DNA of 64,000 nt from Cyclina sinensis (lineage: Eukaryota > Mollusca > Bivalvia > Venerida > Veneridae): contig JAAONU010000002.1 in NCBI GenBank assembly GCA_012932295.1, positions 37,569,521 through 37,633,520 on the forward strand, read 5' to 3'. The notes under the pieces were generated by a model that did no database searches, was not told the origin of the DNA, and saw nothing but the letters and a program-made list of their open reading frames with translations. The translations under genes were made by a program, and so were the position numbers. The first letter of the stretch is position 1. The number at the start of each line of letters is the position of its first letter. This document shows, piece after piece, positions 1 to 12,500 of this stretch.

Positions 1-308
1 AAAAATACTTAATTATCTCATCGGTATCATAAATGTCTGATAAAAAGCTTAATTCATTTTTAGTAACCTTAGTTACAGAAACATTCAGTAACGGAGTTAA
101 CGTTTCAGCATAAAATAGTATTCAGATTTCCAACTTAACAAATGAAAAAGTGTAGTCTTATAATTCAGTCTAATTCAACCTAGACTATTATCTTAGGTCT
201 GGTATTTCTGGGGAAATTCATTTAACAGCTGGCCTTTCTATCGGTTAGAGTGACCATTTCCTAATTATAATCGTAATCCCTTTGACTTAATCCTTGTTAT
301 AACGCCAG

Positions 309-3300
309 GTCAAGTGTCCGAGAAGAGGTTCCAAGAGGCAATAGATGATATCGTGAAACAAAACAACAAGGTGGATCAAGACCACTTCACGGAGGCCATG
401 TGGCATTTCAATGGCGAAAAGATTAACGAAGGTGATTTGGTGATATCTCGTTACAAATCTTGATTGATTCTAGAAGCTTGTTTGTGAAGGATTTCTCATC
501 TGTATTAAGACTTCATGTTTTGTTAGACGTGCATGTAGTTGGCGTATGATTAGAGGCCAGCGAAAAATTCCGTTTTGTTCATGAATAAATTCGATCACAC
601 ATTCTACAAAGGAGTGACACCGAAACTATTTATCTTTTTTGTTAGAGAAATGAATTGCATATTTCATTCGCACAAAAGATGTAAAATGGAAGGTTTCAAT
701 GAAAATGGCCTTAAAACACAACTCTATTTCTTCACCCCGCCCCCTTTTAAACCTATGTTTATTTCGATAAGTCTGTAACCAACAAAGAAAATTTTAATTA
801 TGTTTTAAGTATGGACTCGCAATACCCATTAAAAAAGAGTCTGATAGTCCGTTCATGTCTCACACCGCTCGCTGATGTATAAACAAGACAGAACACGGCA
901 GAATATGTCTTAGAATTATGGTTTCATATAAATACATTTTCAGCCAACAACAAGATGCAGACATTACGAGATACAGCCATACAGATTCTAAACAGCTCCT
1001 CACCGAATTATGATGCAGCACGTGAGGTAATCGGACAATATCTCCACTTACTTCAGATGTTTTACAGTAACACGAACTGGATAGAGCTCAGTGGTTCAAT
1101 TATCTATAGGCCACTAGGTAGGGCTATCTATTTAGATATTTATTTACCAGTCTATATTATTCTCATTTTAGCAACAGACTTGTCTTTGCTTTCTGTATCC
1201 AGGGTTCAATTTCTTCTCTCAATCCAAACGTAGGTGATATTTCTATGAAACATGCAACGTTTAATTTCTCAACAATAATTTTAAAATAATATTATCTATA
1301 TATTTTGACATGTAATCAGATCATTAAGTGTCGTACCAATTATGAGACAGATATACCCCTGATCATTGAAAGAAACGATTCCAGCTGATAAAAATGCATG
1401 TTTAATACAATGCATTTTGTAAACTTGAATGTGTTGCATTGTGTGTCATTGAAAGTACATGTATTTTATTCACAGGGTTAACGGGACAGCCTATCATGGC
1501 AACAGCACCACCCTCCATTGATACATGCAGAAGCTGTGGGTATGTTCTCGTCTATTGAAAGACATTTAAACGTTCAGTTCAGTGATCGAAAACATGACGT
1601 AATGAAGATATGGTGATACTCGTCGATGTCCGTCCGTCTGTCTGTCTTGCTGGCTGTCTGTTATTTAGTCTAAATCTTGGTTTGCATTTGTGTCTAGTTG
1701 TCCTTCCAGATCCGTTACATTTCAATCTTCAGGCAGTCTTTCGAGTACTAGTATTCAAAACGGCTAGGCATGAGGAGTAATCCACAACCTAAGTTCTTCC
1801 GCATATTTATTCAGTGGCAGATTAGATTAAATTTTAATCATAAATTGAATTGTATCAAATACAAATATAATTATTGTTGAGATGGACGTTTTCCTCGTTG
1901 TTGTTGTACGTAAAATTTTGTAAGGACATTGGTATGGGAGAAAATATTAAAGAAGATGCAAATTCGCAGTATAATATTATGTAAAATGCATACTCGTAAA
2001 GTAAACTTGTATACGTTTTAATACAGACCAACGTTACATACAGACTGTGCATCTAACCTAATAGTATCCAGAAACTTCCTCACCAGCAGCTACAAAAGTG
2101 GACAAGATGTTGCAAAACCTTTCAGTGAGTGTTCAAGCCATATTACAGAGACTCTTTGAGATCTAAAGAAAATGGAAAATATCGAGATTTGATAGAAAAT
2201 TTTTACTTTATATAATCGGAAAACCTTAGAATGTTTTTATATTTATTTTTCTGACCTATACTATCCTTCCCTATAAACTTACTGCAGTCACTAGATTTCT
2301 TGATTTTAATAAGTACAATGTAAGTAACAGCACCGCTTACATAGATTACCAAGGAATGGATCAGTGGTAATTACGTGCTGAACTTGTAACCCGGGGGTCG
2401 TGAGTGTGTTCCCCGGCTTTTCCACTAACATTTGTTACTAATTTATTTGTAATTCGGATCAGACATTAAACCAAGGTCCCATGTATCAGTGCTATACACT
2501 GAGCATAGAAAAGAACCAAGAGTGTATCTAGAATAGGATGCTTTCTGTGTCTTGCACTATCCCTAATAGCTTAAAATTACTTATCTTTTCATAGGCCGTT
2601 GGCCATTGATTACCAAACTAAAATTTTCTTTCGACTCTTTCAATGGGTTATGAATAAAATGACTTCATGGTGGCTTATATGTAAGTAATATTTAGTGCCA
2701 CAGTCCAAAATACATTTTAACCCAAATTCTTGTCTTAATATTTTTGCATTCACAAGCGTCTTTGCTTTTTGCCTCTACACTGTTTTATTCCCTTTCAATT
2801 CCAGAGGACCCAAATACATCTAGCACGGGGAAATGTAGCCACGGCGGACCACGTGACTCATCATCGACGTCATCAGCTGCTCTCGGCGGTATCAACAAAG
2901 ACTCAATGAACCCCAACTACTCCCCGCATCACCATCTGCACGAGAAAGCGGCAGAGGCAGCCATAGAACATACAAAGTTCTTCTTTGATGACCCAAGTAC
3001 ATATTGATATTAAACAAAATCATGAAAATAAGAAGCGAAAACATTTACTATACATAGTAGCTAAAAGTGAACAACTGAGTACTCTGTCTCTGTTTCAGAA
3101 TTGAGAACGAAATGTGATTATGTCAAAGTATGTTAAAAATGTCTATTGTCCGCATTAATTTATAATGACACACTGATAGTGGCAAATCATGCAATAATTA
3201 GAGTATAACACTTCCTTTGATTTATTACATTGTACGTATTTTTCATTGTTATTGTCATTATTGTTGTTATTGTAACTGTTGTTGTTGTTGTTTAGAATAT

Positions 3301-4861
3301 GGCCTGAGATTCGTCGTCGGGAATGAACAGTTCCAGGACCTTCTGCAGATCAGGGCCGGTAACTCTCTGGTGTTCGTCATAGATACCACCGGGTCAATGG
3401 GAAAGGACATCGCGGCTGTACAGAATAAGACAGCGGAAATTGTGAGGGAAACGCAAGGGACTGCTAACGCTCCCTACAATTATATTCTCGTAACCTTCAA
3501 CGATCCAGGTAAATAGAAAGATAATGAAAATTCTCATGATATAAATAACGTAAATATTTAATTGTTTTGCGCACATAAAAATTGTGACCTGATGCGGATA
3601 ATCATTTGCTTTTACGACTAGTGCAGATCATGGTCTGCCAACGCCAGTGTGGTCTACACTATTCACAAATCGGTCGGTAAATTTTAAATGAATACTCAAA
3701 TAAATGATTATTGAGTGTATCAAACTCAGTAAACAAGTTTTATTTAGATATTTAGCAAGGCCAAGTTTTATCATGGTAAAAGATCTCAAGTATGACTATA
3801 AATATGAATGAATATAAAACCGTGTTTTATTGGCATAAACAAACACACATGTTCGCCACAATAAAATATGCGAGGCAGTCTATTTCCAAAGAAATGGGGC
3901 AGCAAATTATGCACTAAATAACACAATATTATAAATTACAGAATTACAGAAACGCGTTTTGAAGGAAAAAAGATCTAGTTTTCACAGTAACTTATCTTAT
4001 ATCGTGTTCATGTATCTATGAAAAACTGAACATGCCTTTTAAAATAGATTTTTACTGAATTTTTTTTCTTTCCCTTTGTTGTATTTTTAACGTGATTTTT
4101 GAAGGTATCAGTACCTGAAAAAAATGACACAGTCTCAATTACAAAAAAAGAAAAACAAACAACATCAACACAGCATTTGTTTTCAAGGCAACCTAACCAC
4201 GGTACAGAAGACGAAAGACCCGGTCGATATTCAGAGATGGTTGGGTGAAATAAGAGTACACGGTGGTGATGACTGCCCGGAATTTTCGCTGACCGGTATA
4301 CAAGCAGGTAGCTGACCATGTATTACTTTTACTGTTTGTTTTATATTTGCTTGTAAAATGGATATTTCCTTTCTTGTACTGAACAGTACTGTTTTCTTCT
4401 TAAATTGCCCTTCATTTGCACAAATCACCTTAGTGTGGCAAGACTTTCGTTCAAATTGTGTCTCATTACAGCATCTAAACATACATTTTCCTATATAATT
4501 AGTACAGTACTGTATGTTTTTCATATAGGGACAGTTGCTATATTTGCTGAAAGTACTCTAGTCTACGTGTTGTAATCTAGAGTAATTTTTATGTTCCGAT
4601 TTCTTGTAAACGTTAGTAATTTCTTATATATTATATTCTGGTGCAAAAACTGTTTCCTGATCTTTTTGGTCCGCAATGTTTATTTCAGCATCTACAGTTG
4701 CCATGCCAAACTCACAAGTTTTTGTTTTTACGGACGCCACTCCGAAAGATCCACAGAAGATAAATTACATCACCAGTCTTATCACCGAGAAGAAACTTCG
4801 CGTGCAGTTCCTCGTCACCGGCACGTGTACACGGCGCAGACGACAGGTTAAAAACGGTTAG
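309..4861 (+). CDS. VWA7-like protein, 5'-partial and apparently truncated at 3' end
   Basis: Exons read as 309-431, 944-1117, 1476-1539, 2027-2124, 2805-2996, 3296-3508, 4188-4307 and 4689-4846 (or to the stop at 4859-4861). Phases are continuous, mostly phase 1. The protein matches what I know of von Willebrand factor A domain-containing protein 7: an N-terminal region with [20 protein letters not shown] and TNWIEL, paired Cys motifs (TCRSC), a GGINKDS stretch and [20 protein letters not shown], then a VWA domain with a MIDAS-type DTTGSMG, the strand [11 protein letters not shown], the loop HGGDDCPE and VFVFTD. The first exon starts in phase 1, so earlier exons lie left of the window. The last recognisable strand is VQFLVTGTC, followed by a basic run and a stop; the expected last VWA helix and the C-terminal half of the family were not found before the next gene. 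It may be a truncated paralogue or a pseudogene. Family call confident; 3' end uncertain. Confidence 0.82.
2356..2423 (+). repeat. tRNA-derived SINE head
   Basis: An A-box-like stretch (ATCAGTGGTAATTACG) is followed by an anticodon-arm-like segment and a degenerate B-box region ending in TTCCCCGGC, the layout of a tRNA-derived SINE. It lies in the VWA7-like intron between the fourth and fifth recognised exons. No Pol III terminator was identified and it is not a functional tRNA. Confidence 0.4.
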
Positions 4862-5449
4862 TAGAAAATTGACTGTTGCCAAAATGTTACCTACAATCAA
4901 AATTTCTTTGAATATATGAGTTATTGCCCTTGTGTAATCAGAATATTAATCTTCTGGCGCATTCATCTGATATGTGGGGCTCTTGCTAGATTTTTACAGA
5001 CCACTTTGAATGATTCTAAAATTTCATTAACTTTATACAATGTAACTTCGCAAAACATCTTTGTTTCTTTAGTTAGTATACATGATATCTTTACCGGATG
5101 CCTTTTTCGAAATTGTTTCAAGCTCAAAATCTGTTTGATTTATTTTTTTTATAAAGTTAGTGCGCTAAATAGCTTAAATGTTTCTTTAAAGTACTATACT
5201 TATATTATTTCAGTGTCAAGTGGAAAGCATATCTTTTACAGAAGGAAGTTGTAACAAAGGAACCGTTAATACCGTAACTTGTTTCCAAAGTCAGATCTTT
5301 TCTATGTGTTAGAAATGTAATTAAGAAGAAAATGTATCATCCTTGTTTTCTTTTTGAGAAAGTTTTAAAGGTAAGCTCAAAATAAAAGTAAAAATATAAA
5401 GCATAAAACAGTTAAAATGAAGAGAATTCAGAACACTTTCCTGTATGAA

Positions 5450-5725
5450 TTTTAAGTGTTATTGATGAAGCAGTTAGACAGGTTTAGAGAACCAAGTGTT
5501 GTCCTTACTAATACAATTCCAACACCTAATCCCTTCATTCCGAGTTCTGACATTTTGATAGAGCGTTCTTTGAGTTTAATTATCGCCAGTTTAATGTGGC
5601 AGTCTGACCGACGTTGGTAGAGATTTCGGTTGTAGTGAAAGACTGGAAAAAACACCCCAATGAGAACTTACCGATAAAAAGAAATGTAGCGTTGGTAGTA
5701 CCAGTTCCAAAACCCAGAGTATCAT
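5450..5725 (-). pseudogene. Possible Ig-receptor relic (signal-peptide-like plus Ig-strand-like)
   Basis: On the minus strand an ATG at 5725 opens an 18-codon hydrophobic stretch (MILWVLELVLPTLHFFLS) ending at a perfect GTAAGT donor (exon end 5672). Only 29 nt later a good acceptor (TTTTTTCCAG) precedes a frame reading SFTTTEISTNVGQTATLNW, like an Ig B strand, which then hits stops and continues in another frame. A 29-nt intron is not believable, so this is either a decayed copy or coincidence. The Ig assignment is inference from the short VGQTATLNW motif only. Confidence 0.22.
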
Positions 5726-6189
5726 TGACTGGAACTGTCAGTAATAATATAGATTTTGACGTAGGTTCTACATGTACTGTAATAACAAATTAAAAGTATT
5801 ACTAGTATAAGTTGAATTTAACCACGGATGCAATTTTCTTTTTAAACTTGTATCTTAGTAGAATGTTTATCTTTCTATGTAAAGCACTGATACATGAAGC
5901 CTGCTAGTGTTACTGGTGGAGTGTAGGATCGAGCTCGCGATCGCAGAATACATAATTTTTTTGCCCTACTGTGACATACAGATGTGTCTATACATTAACC
6001 TTGATAATGCAGCAGTCCGAAGTGTGAGTCCTTTCGTGAATTTGATGTCCGCATTTCCACACACGCTTATCTACGCAGTTTAGAGACTGTTTGTTGTTGC
6101 TGGGGATAATTGAACACACAGAAAAGCATACCATTCAAGAGACACAATTGTTGGGACTTTGGTTTAAAGGTTATGCGAAAGAAGGAGGA

Positions 6190-6260
6190 GCGGAGAACTG
6201 GCGAACCCTGGATTTCAAGTCCAGGGCATAACCACTGGACCACTGATCCGCCTCTCGACA
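6190..6260 (-). repeat. tRNA-Ser-like SINE head
   Basis: Read on the minus strand, an A-box-like TGGTCCAGTGG is followed by a stem-loop CTGGA-CTTGAAA-TCCAG with a TGA anticodon, then a B-box-like GGTTCGCC. This resembles a tRNA-Ser(UGA)-derived SINE head. The acceptor stem is not intact, so it is not called as a tRNA gene. Confidence 0.45.
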
Positions 6261-9200
6261 TTTTTCCATACCTGATGACATTTAATCATCAACTTGACAG
6301 CCTAAGTTGCTACTCAAATTACTAAGTACCGACATAGTATGAAATACCAATGTCAAGTGTTATTTATAAGGGGACAAATAAGTCGATATAGTATTTATTT
6401 TAAGACGAGTACATATCAAGTACAATCCATCTACAGTTGCTTGATTTGTTTCTCATTAACAAATAACAATAATACAAAAAAAAACATGACTGACTGTGTC
6501 TTTTTGAAAATATATAAAAGAAGGATGTTTTCTTAACCTGAAGAAATTTTTTAAAAAGTAGGACTAGACGACCAATCTTTTCACACACCTGAAGATAAAA
6601 TTTAGTTTCACTGTATTTTAGATTAAATGAAATAACTATCTAAACATAGATCTGAATAAGTGAGGACACGACAAAGTCCGCAGGTTATTCGCTAATTGAC
6701 CTTTTTTTGTTTTCTTGCTCGCCATAGTTCCTAACTGGACCAGTTTATTCTGGTTCTGTTAAGTAAATAATCAAATGGGATGTCAGGACGAAGCCAATTA
6801 AATATACTACTAATCTACTAATTAGCAACTGGTTTGCAAACATGTGGTCTCAAACGTTAATGACCTCTTCTCGATTTGCATTTCTTTGATGACATAATCC
6901 ACGCCCACTTCTGACAAGTTATGAAATTAATGTAAATCCCAAGCGTATATATGTCTATGTTTCAGATTTCTTTGGAAATTAAAAGTGCAATACATAGTGA
7001 AAGCAGTGATTTAGAGTTTATCTTGTGTAAAGTAAAATGATGAAATTTTCAAATATCAACAATAGCTATGTACAACAACTTTAATTTGTATCTACTGCAA
7101 TAAATAAACGAAGTGTCAAATCTAGGAAGTTTTACATTTTTTAGCTTTTGATGAAGTGTTTATTTACGTTCATGATAAATGCTCATGGTCCCTCTATTTG
7201 GTCATGTTGATTTTTTTCAATCGTGAAATGTATCAATTGTGTATTCTTTTACATGTCTATTAACTAGTTTGACGTTTAACTTGCCTCTATTTTGACGTTT
7301 TAATTTGACTCTATCGTTTTCGCAATACTAGAGAAGGGAAAACGAGCTCTTGATTTCGAATTTTTTTAATTAAATAACTGAAATGCTCGTCACTGCAAAA
7401 AATGTAGAATGGTTTGACATGTCCTCGGTCAGAAACGTATTTAATCACTTTATGGTTAAATGTGATTTATTCTAGTTTTTCTGGAAAAAAAAATAAAGAT
7501 GGCAGTTGCAGATTTCTGCAAGTGGGCAAATCGTTGTCAGATTGCATATTATTGCATAACTTTGTTCATTTCGTTTGTTAACTGAAGTAAGTGTTGCAAA
7601 TGTTTCGCACGTGTATCAATCGATGTTAGTTATAGGCACTTATGATTCATCGAAGTTGATACTTTTTGACAATGGCCTTCAATCGACGGTGCCAGCCTCC
7701 AAGATGATGTTCGTGGCTCGGCGAAAACACAGTAGGCTTAATTTTAATTGACGAAATGTGTTTCGACAAATTGTTTGCACCTCTTTCAAATACAAAAGTT
7801 CATGCAAACTTTGTGGCTTCCCGTACGCTTGGAGGCGAACAGCAGGTCATATGGTTAAATGACTAATACTCACATGTTTGTAAACAAACCATGGCCTAAT
7901 TTCAGACCAGACATTGCGATTGGCCACCAGACTAGCCAATTGGAATGTCTGAAAGATGATCAAAGAATCATGCCATGCACCCAATGTGCTAGTTTCTGAC
8001 AACAGTTTGGGTATGCTGCTAATAAATCAATGAATTTCGCAGCTGTTTCTTTTGCAGCATTATAGGTGTAAAAATGAAAAAAAGAAATGATCTGCGAGGT
8101 GTGTGAGGTGATGGGTGGAATTTTCTCAGGAATATTTTCCGAACCATTGCGGAAACATTATTTTATAAAATGGCTCAAAATATGAAAAATTTAATCCATA
8201 TTAAAGATTAACCGTCGCTACAAATTTCCCCCGGCGGAAGAAAAATTGCAGTAAGGAGGCGAGAGATGAAGAATTAAATACCATATAGATCGACAGATGT
8301 ATTGAACATGTACATTCACAAATGCAAAAGAAAAGATACACAATATGTGTTTTTCTTAAGACAAACATATTACTTTACGTAATATTTACAACTATACTGA
8401 CTATATATGAGAGTTTTTATTATTCTTCAAGTTTTTCCCATTGTTACAGACACGTAAACAATGTTAACTGTAACAAAGCACTACATGGTAATGGCTGTAG
8501 ATGCTCTGCTTACAGTTGTAAAAAATCTAAGGGCGATAACTCACTTATGAAAGTGTTAATTGTTCCTGCAACTGACAAGTACATCCTATTGTCATTTTCA
8601 ATCTCAATCAGTTACATTTGCATTCATCAAACCACTATGGACATAAGGCTTCGAAGGACATATTCTTGCATTTATAAAACAAATGGCTATAAAATCAGGT
8701 ATAACGCTTTTCGTAGTAAATTATGAGGCAATTGAATTGCATTGTTCCCCTTTTTAATATATAATCCAAGCGAGTTACAACCACATACGAGTTATGGCTC
8801 AGGATGGACAAACCGTTACGGATGCACGCATGGAAAGACGGACGGACAACGCTAAAAATGTCGCTCGTCATTTGGCGAGGGGCAAAAAGCATCTAAGTAC
8901 TACAATGTCTCGAAAAACTTTTAAAGTAGGACGAACCAGAAAATCATTAATAAAATTCTATTTCATTGTGTAATTTAGAGCCAACGTCGTTTACATTTCA
9001 TATTACAAAACATATTGCACAACTGACTTACACAAAATCTAATACAGAATAAATACTACTTAAGTATATGTAAATTTTATTTGACATTTGCTCTTAATAC
9101 TGCGTTATAAAACTAAATAGTTTTATCATATGAAATAAACGAATGTAAAAAGTATATGAGATTACACATACATTATAATAAATTCATTTCAGTTGTTTAT

Positions 9201-9447
9201 AGAGGAGTGCTCTGGGGATAAAGAACGAAGCTTAAGATTTTCCACAGAAAAAAAAATTCATCGTTGAAAATTTTCCACTTTTTGTTATGTGTTAAGAAGT
9301 TATTTTCCTGTGTTGGAAATGACGCACACTCTGATGAGTAAAACATGCCTGACCTGGCATTGAGATTATCAAGTAAGTGGTAATTGCTTCTTAATTGCTT
9401 CCATCCGGGCATGCGCGTACTTGAGATCTTTGTTCGTCTGGAGAGGG

Positions 9448-9458
9448 TATATAATAAA
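9448..9458 (+). promoter_or_regulatory. TATA box of the WAP-domain gene
   Basis: TATATAATAAA lies about 97 bp before the ATG at 9545. A transcription start about 30 bp downstream would leave a 5' UTR near 65 nt. A strong TATA box fits a highly expressed, tissue-specific secreted product. Confidence 0.65.
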
Positions 9459-9544
9459 GGTTCGGAGAGAGTGCGCTAAACATAGAGTGTTGTTTGCAGC
9501 TCTGGTGTTACTCGGAATAAAGAAAGATAGAAAGAAAAACAGCA

Positions 9545-12500
9545 ATGAGGACAGGAGTTTTTTTTCTTGCATTCATCGCGACTGCTTTTGCAGGTTAGTA
9601 CTATTTATATACATTGCGACAGTCGCAGATGAACTGTTTTCTTTTTTCTTTTTAACCGCAAAAATGAGATCTTTTTCGGGAGTAAAACGTTTGTTAATTT
9701 TGTAAACACCGTCACTTAACATTTTGCAAAGCCTTTCAATTATAATCTTCTAGATTGTTTTAAAACTGCAGTTCTGCCCCAGAGTGTAAATAGGTTTCAC
9801 TTCGTGCTGTGGCAATACGTGTGAAAATGATGCTCTTAAATGAAAGATTTAAAGAGCATTCTAGAATTTTCTGATGATTTAATTACGGACTCAAGTGAAC
9901 TTTTATGTTAGATGTCGTAAAGATCAGGCGCATTTCAAGTGAAACATTCAATGCTTATTTTTTACCATATTCTGTTTATGCTGGCATGTATAAAAAATTT
10001 CATCTGGTTTGTTAATTGTAGTTGACAAACCAGGCAAGTGTCCCACAGAGCTTCAAGAAGCTAACAGCACATCTGTTGTGACACCTGAACAAACATGTGT
10101 AACAGACCTTGACTGTATGGGAACCGACAAATGCTGCGGACAGATGTGTGTTGCACCAGGTATTTACATTTTTAGATCCCCTAACCTTAAAATATGTGTA
10201 CCACATTTATCTATACCGTCCTAGGCGTTAAAAGTTTCGAGACGCATCCTCTAAAACGGGCTTGCAGTAATGGTAAAAACGATAAATGCCTATTTAAAAA
10301 CAGTATCAATTCAAAGGTAATTATTACAAGAAACACAGCGTAAAAACTCGATAGGTTTCTGTACAATACTCTTTTAAATGAATAACTCTTACTTTCACAT
10401 ACACTGGGATTGATAGAGTTATCTTTTCTTCCCTGCAAAAAAGCTCAAGCAGAGAAAAAATCTGGCTCTTATCAGAAACTGTTGTAACAGAAATATAAAA
10501 TAATTGAGACAATATATGAACGTTCATCAGTAACAGTAAGGATCAAAGATAGCAATGTTATTATTCTAGGTATATGCATTGCTGCAGACTGACAATCTAC
10601 AGTATTTTCCAATCTCCCACGCAGTTATCTCCCCGGTTACCGAGCGTAGCGTAACCGGTGCGCGGAGTTTGAATATTTTCTTGATGCGGCCTGTAACGTA
10701 ATCAGATTTAAGTCGGTATGTAAATCTTTATAAAATTAAGATTTTTTTCTTTTTTTCAGTATGTGACCCTGACGTTGTTCCAGCCCAGTGTCTGGTTAGT
10801 CCATGCAATCTTGCCATTTGTTCAAGTATAACGGAAGCCGTTTGTTTGTAAGTGTAATGAGTATTTTGTTAAGATCTTTTTGTTGACTCGATCACAGATA
10901 AGTATAATGTGTCAAGAAGTTTTGCGTTGATAATCGTACCCAAACAATCTTGCATTTGAGTCGTTTTACACGTACGTGAAATAACTTCTTACTCCTTGAA
11001 CTAGCTAACCAACCGTTCATAAGTTGCTACATGTATCCAAATAATGTTGTTCTATGTTAGGAGCGGACTTTTTATTTTACCATTGAAACAAGAAAATATT
11101 TTCGAAATCATATTTTGAATAATCTTAAACTTATTCAGTAAATCTGCCCTTTTCTTGGAAAACAATTGGTCTAATCCCGTTAAGACAATTCTAAAGCAAT
11201 CCCAAATGTCACCATGTGCAGCACCAGTTTAACTAACAGTATGACATCATCAACTTTAATGATTTTTAGTTTACTTCTAGTATACATGTACATGAAGTAC
11301 CTTTACTTTTGTTTTCAGCCAAGACCCGTGCTCAGATTCATGTGGTTTTGTGTGGTTAACAGAAGACCGTGATGTCACCGATGAATGTATAGATGATGAC
11401 ATCGACGAAGACGATGAGTTTGATGATGATATTGATAACGACGATATTGATGATGACGATATTGATGATGAGGATGATGATGAGGACGAAAGGTTAGTAT
11501 AATGTATAAATCGATAAAAAAAGAATATCTTGTATAGAAATATATTTGGGTTTAATGGGAATCGCACACGTTTACTAGAAAGTATTCTAGACGTGTTCTT
11601 GGTCTGTTCGGTAATTCTTATTTTGGTTGCAATTAGCAACATCGCTGTCTTGCAGATACTCACTTACGCGACAATGTTTTGCAGATACTCACTTACGCGA
11701 CAATGTTTTGCAGATACTCACTTACGCGACAATGTTTTGCAGATACTCACTTACGCGACAATGTCTTGCAGATACTCACTTACGCGACAATGTTTTGCAG
11801 ATACTCACTTACGCGACAATGTTTTGCAGATACTCACTTACGCGACAATGTCTTGCAGATACTCACTTACGCGACAATGTTTTGCAGATACTCATGCGAC
11901 AATGTCTTTTTTTTAGCCAGCGAAAGAGTTACGCCTCAGAAAACAATTGTTTCATAACTTAATTAAAACTACTACCTTGAATGAATCAATTGACGCTAAG
12001 TCCTAAAAGTTTTTTTTTTCTGTCAAATCACCTGTACATTTTCAATGCTATTACAAATGTATTTAGTACAGTATATTTAAAACTGTATTTATGAAAATTA
12101 TTGTAAACTTATACTCACATTTTGCATCTTAACAGAGGTTTAACATGGAAAGAAAAGAAGGAAAGACGCAAAGCGAGGAAACAAGGTTTATTTAAAAAGA
12201 TAGCAGCAAGGAGAGCGAAAAAACTACAAGCAATTGAACAAAAACGTGCAAAGAAAATCGCCAAATGGGACAAAAAAGGCAAGCAAGACAAAATCGAACG
12301 ATTTCAAGAGAAATGGGCAAACAAGGATGCATCTTTACAAGAAAAATTGGAAGCACTGAGATCCAAGAAGATGGCAAAGAAACAGAATAGGAAACAGGCA
12401 AAGCAAGAACGTAAACAAATGAAGAAAGATATGTCACCCGAGGAACTGGAAGCATACAAAGCAGAAAGGAGGGCAAAGTGGCAGGCCAAGAAAGAGGCAA

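Larger units (their letters stand above)
4862..9440. other. Intergenic, mostly repeat-derived, no supported gene
   Basis: No exon with convincing family similarity was found. A possible AATAAA for the upstream gene lies at 5380-5385. Contents noted: a minus-strand Ig-like relic (5450-5725), a tRNA-Ser-like SINE head (about 6190-6260), and a mollusc-type dispersed repeat near 8450-8890 ending in GACGGACGGACA. The open frame at 8322-8726 lies across that repeat and has no domain I recognise. Confidence 0.5.

Noticed and set aside
4008..4524. Minus-strand frames of 97-103 aa
   Set aside because: They overlap the clearly coding plus-strand VWA exon (4188-4307) and have no features of their own.
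8322..8726. 134-aa plus-strand frame
   Set aside because: It crosses a dispersed repeat ending in GACGGACGGACA; no domain, signal peptide or splice support.
11277..11663. Minus-strand Ser-rich frame
   Set aside because: It is the antisense of the Asp-rich exon (GAT/GAC read as ATC/TCA) in the WAP-domain gene.
11530..11962. Three overlapping plus-strand frames of 92-128 aa rich in ILTYATMFCRYSLTRQ
   Set aside because: They are the 29-bp repeat read in three frames (29 is not a multiple of three); the array is intronic.
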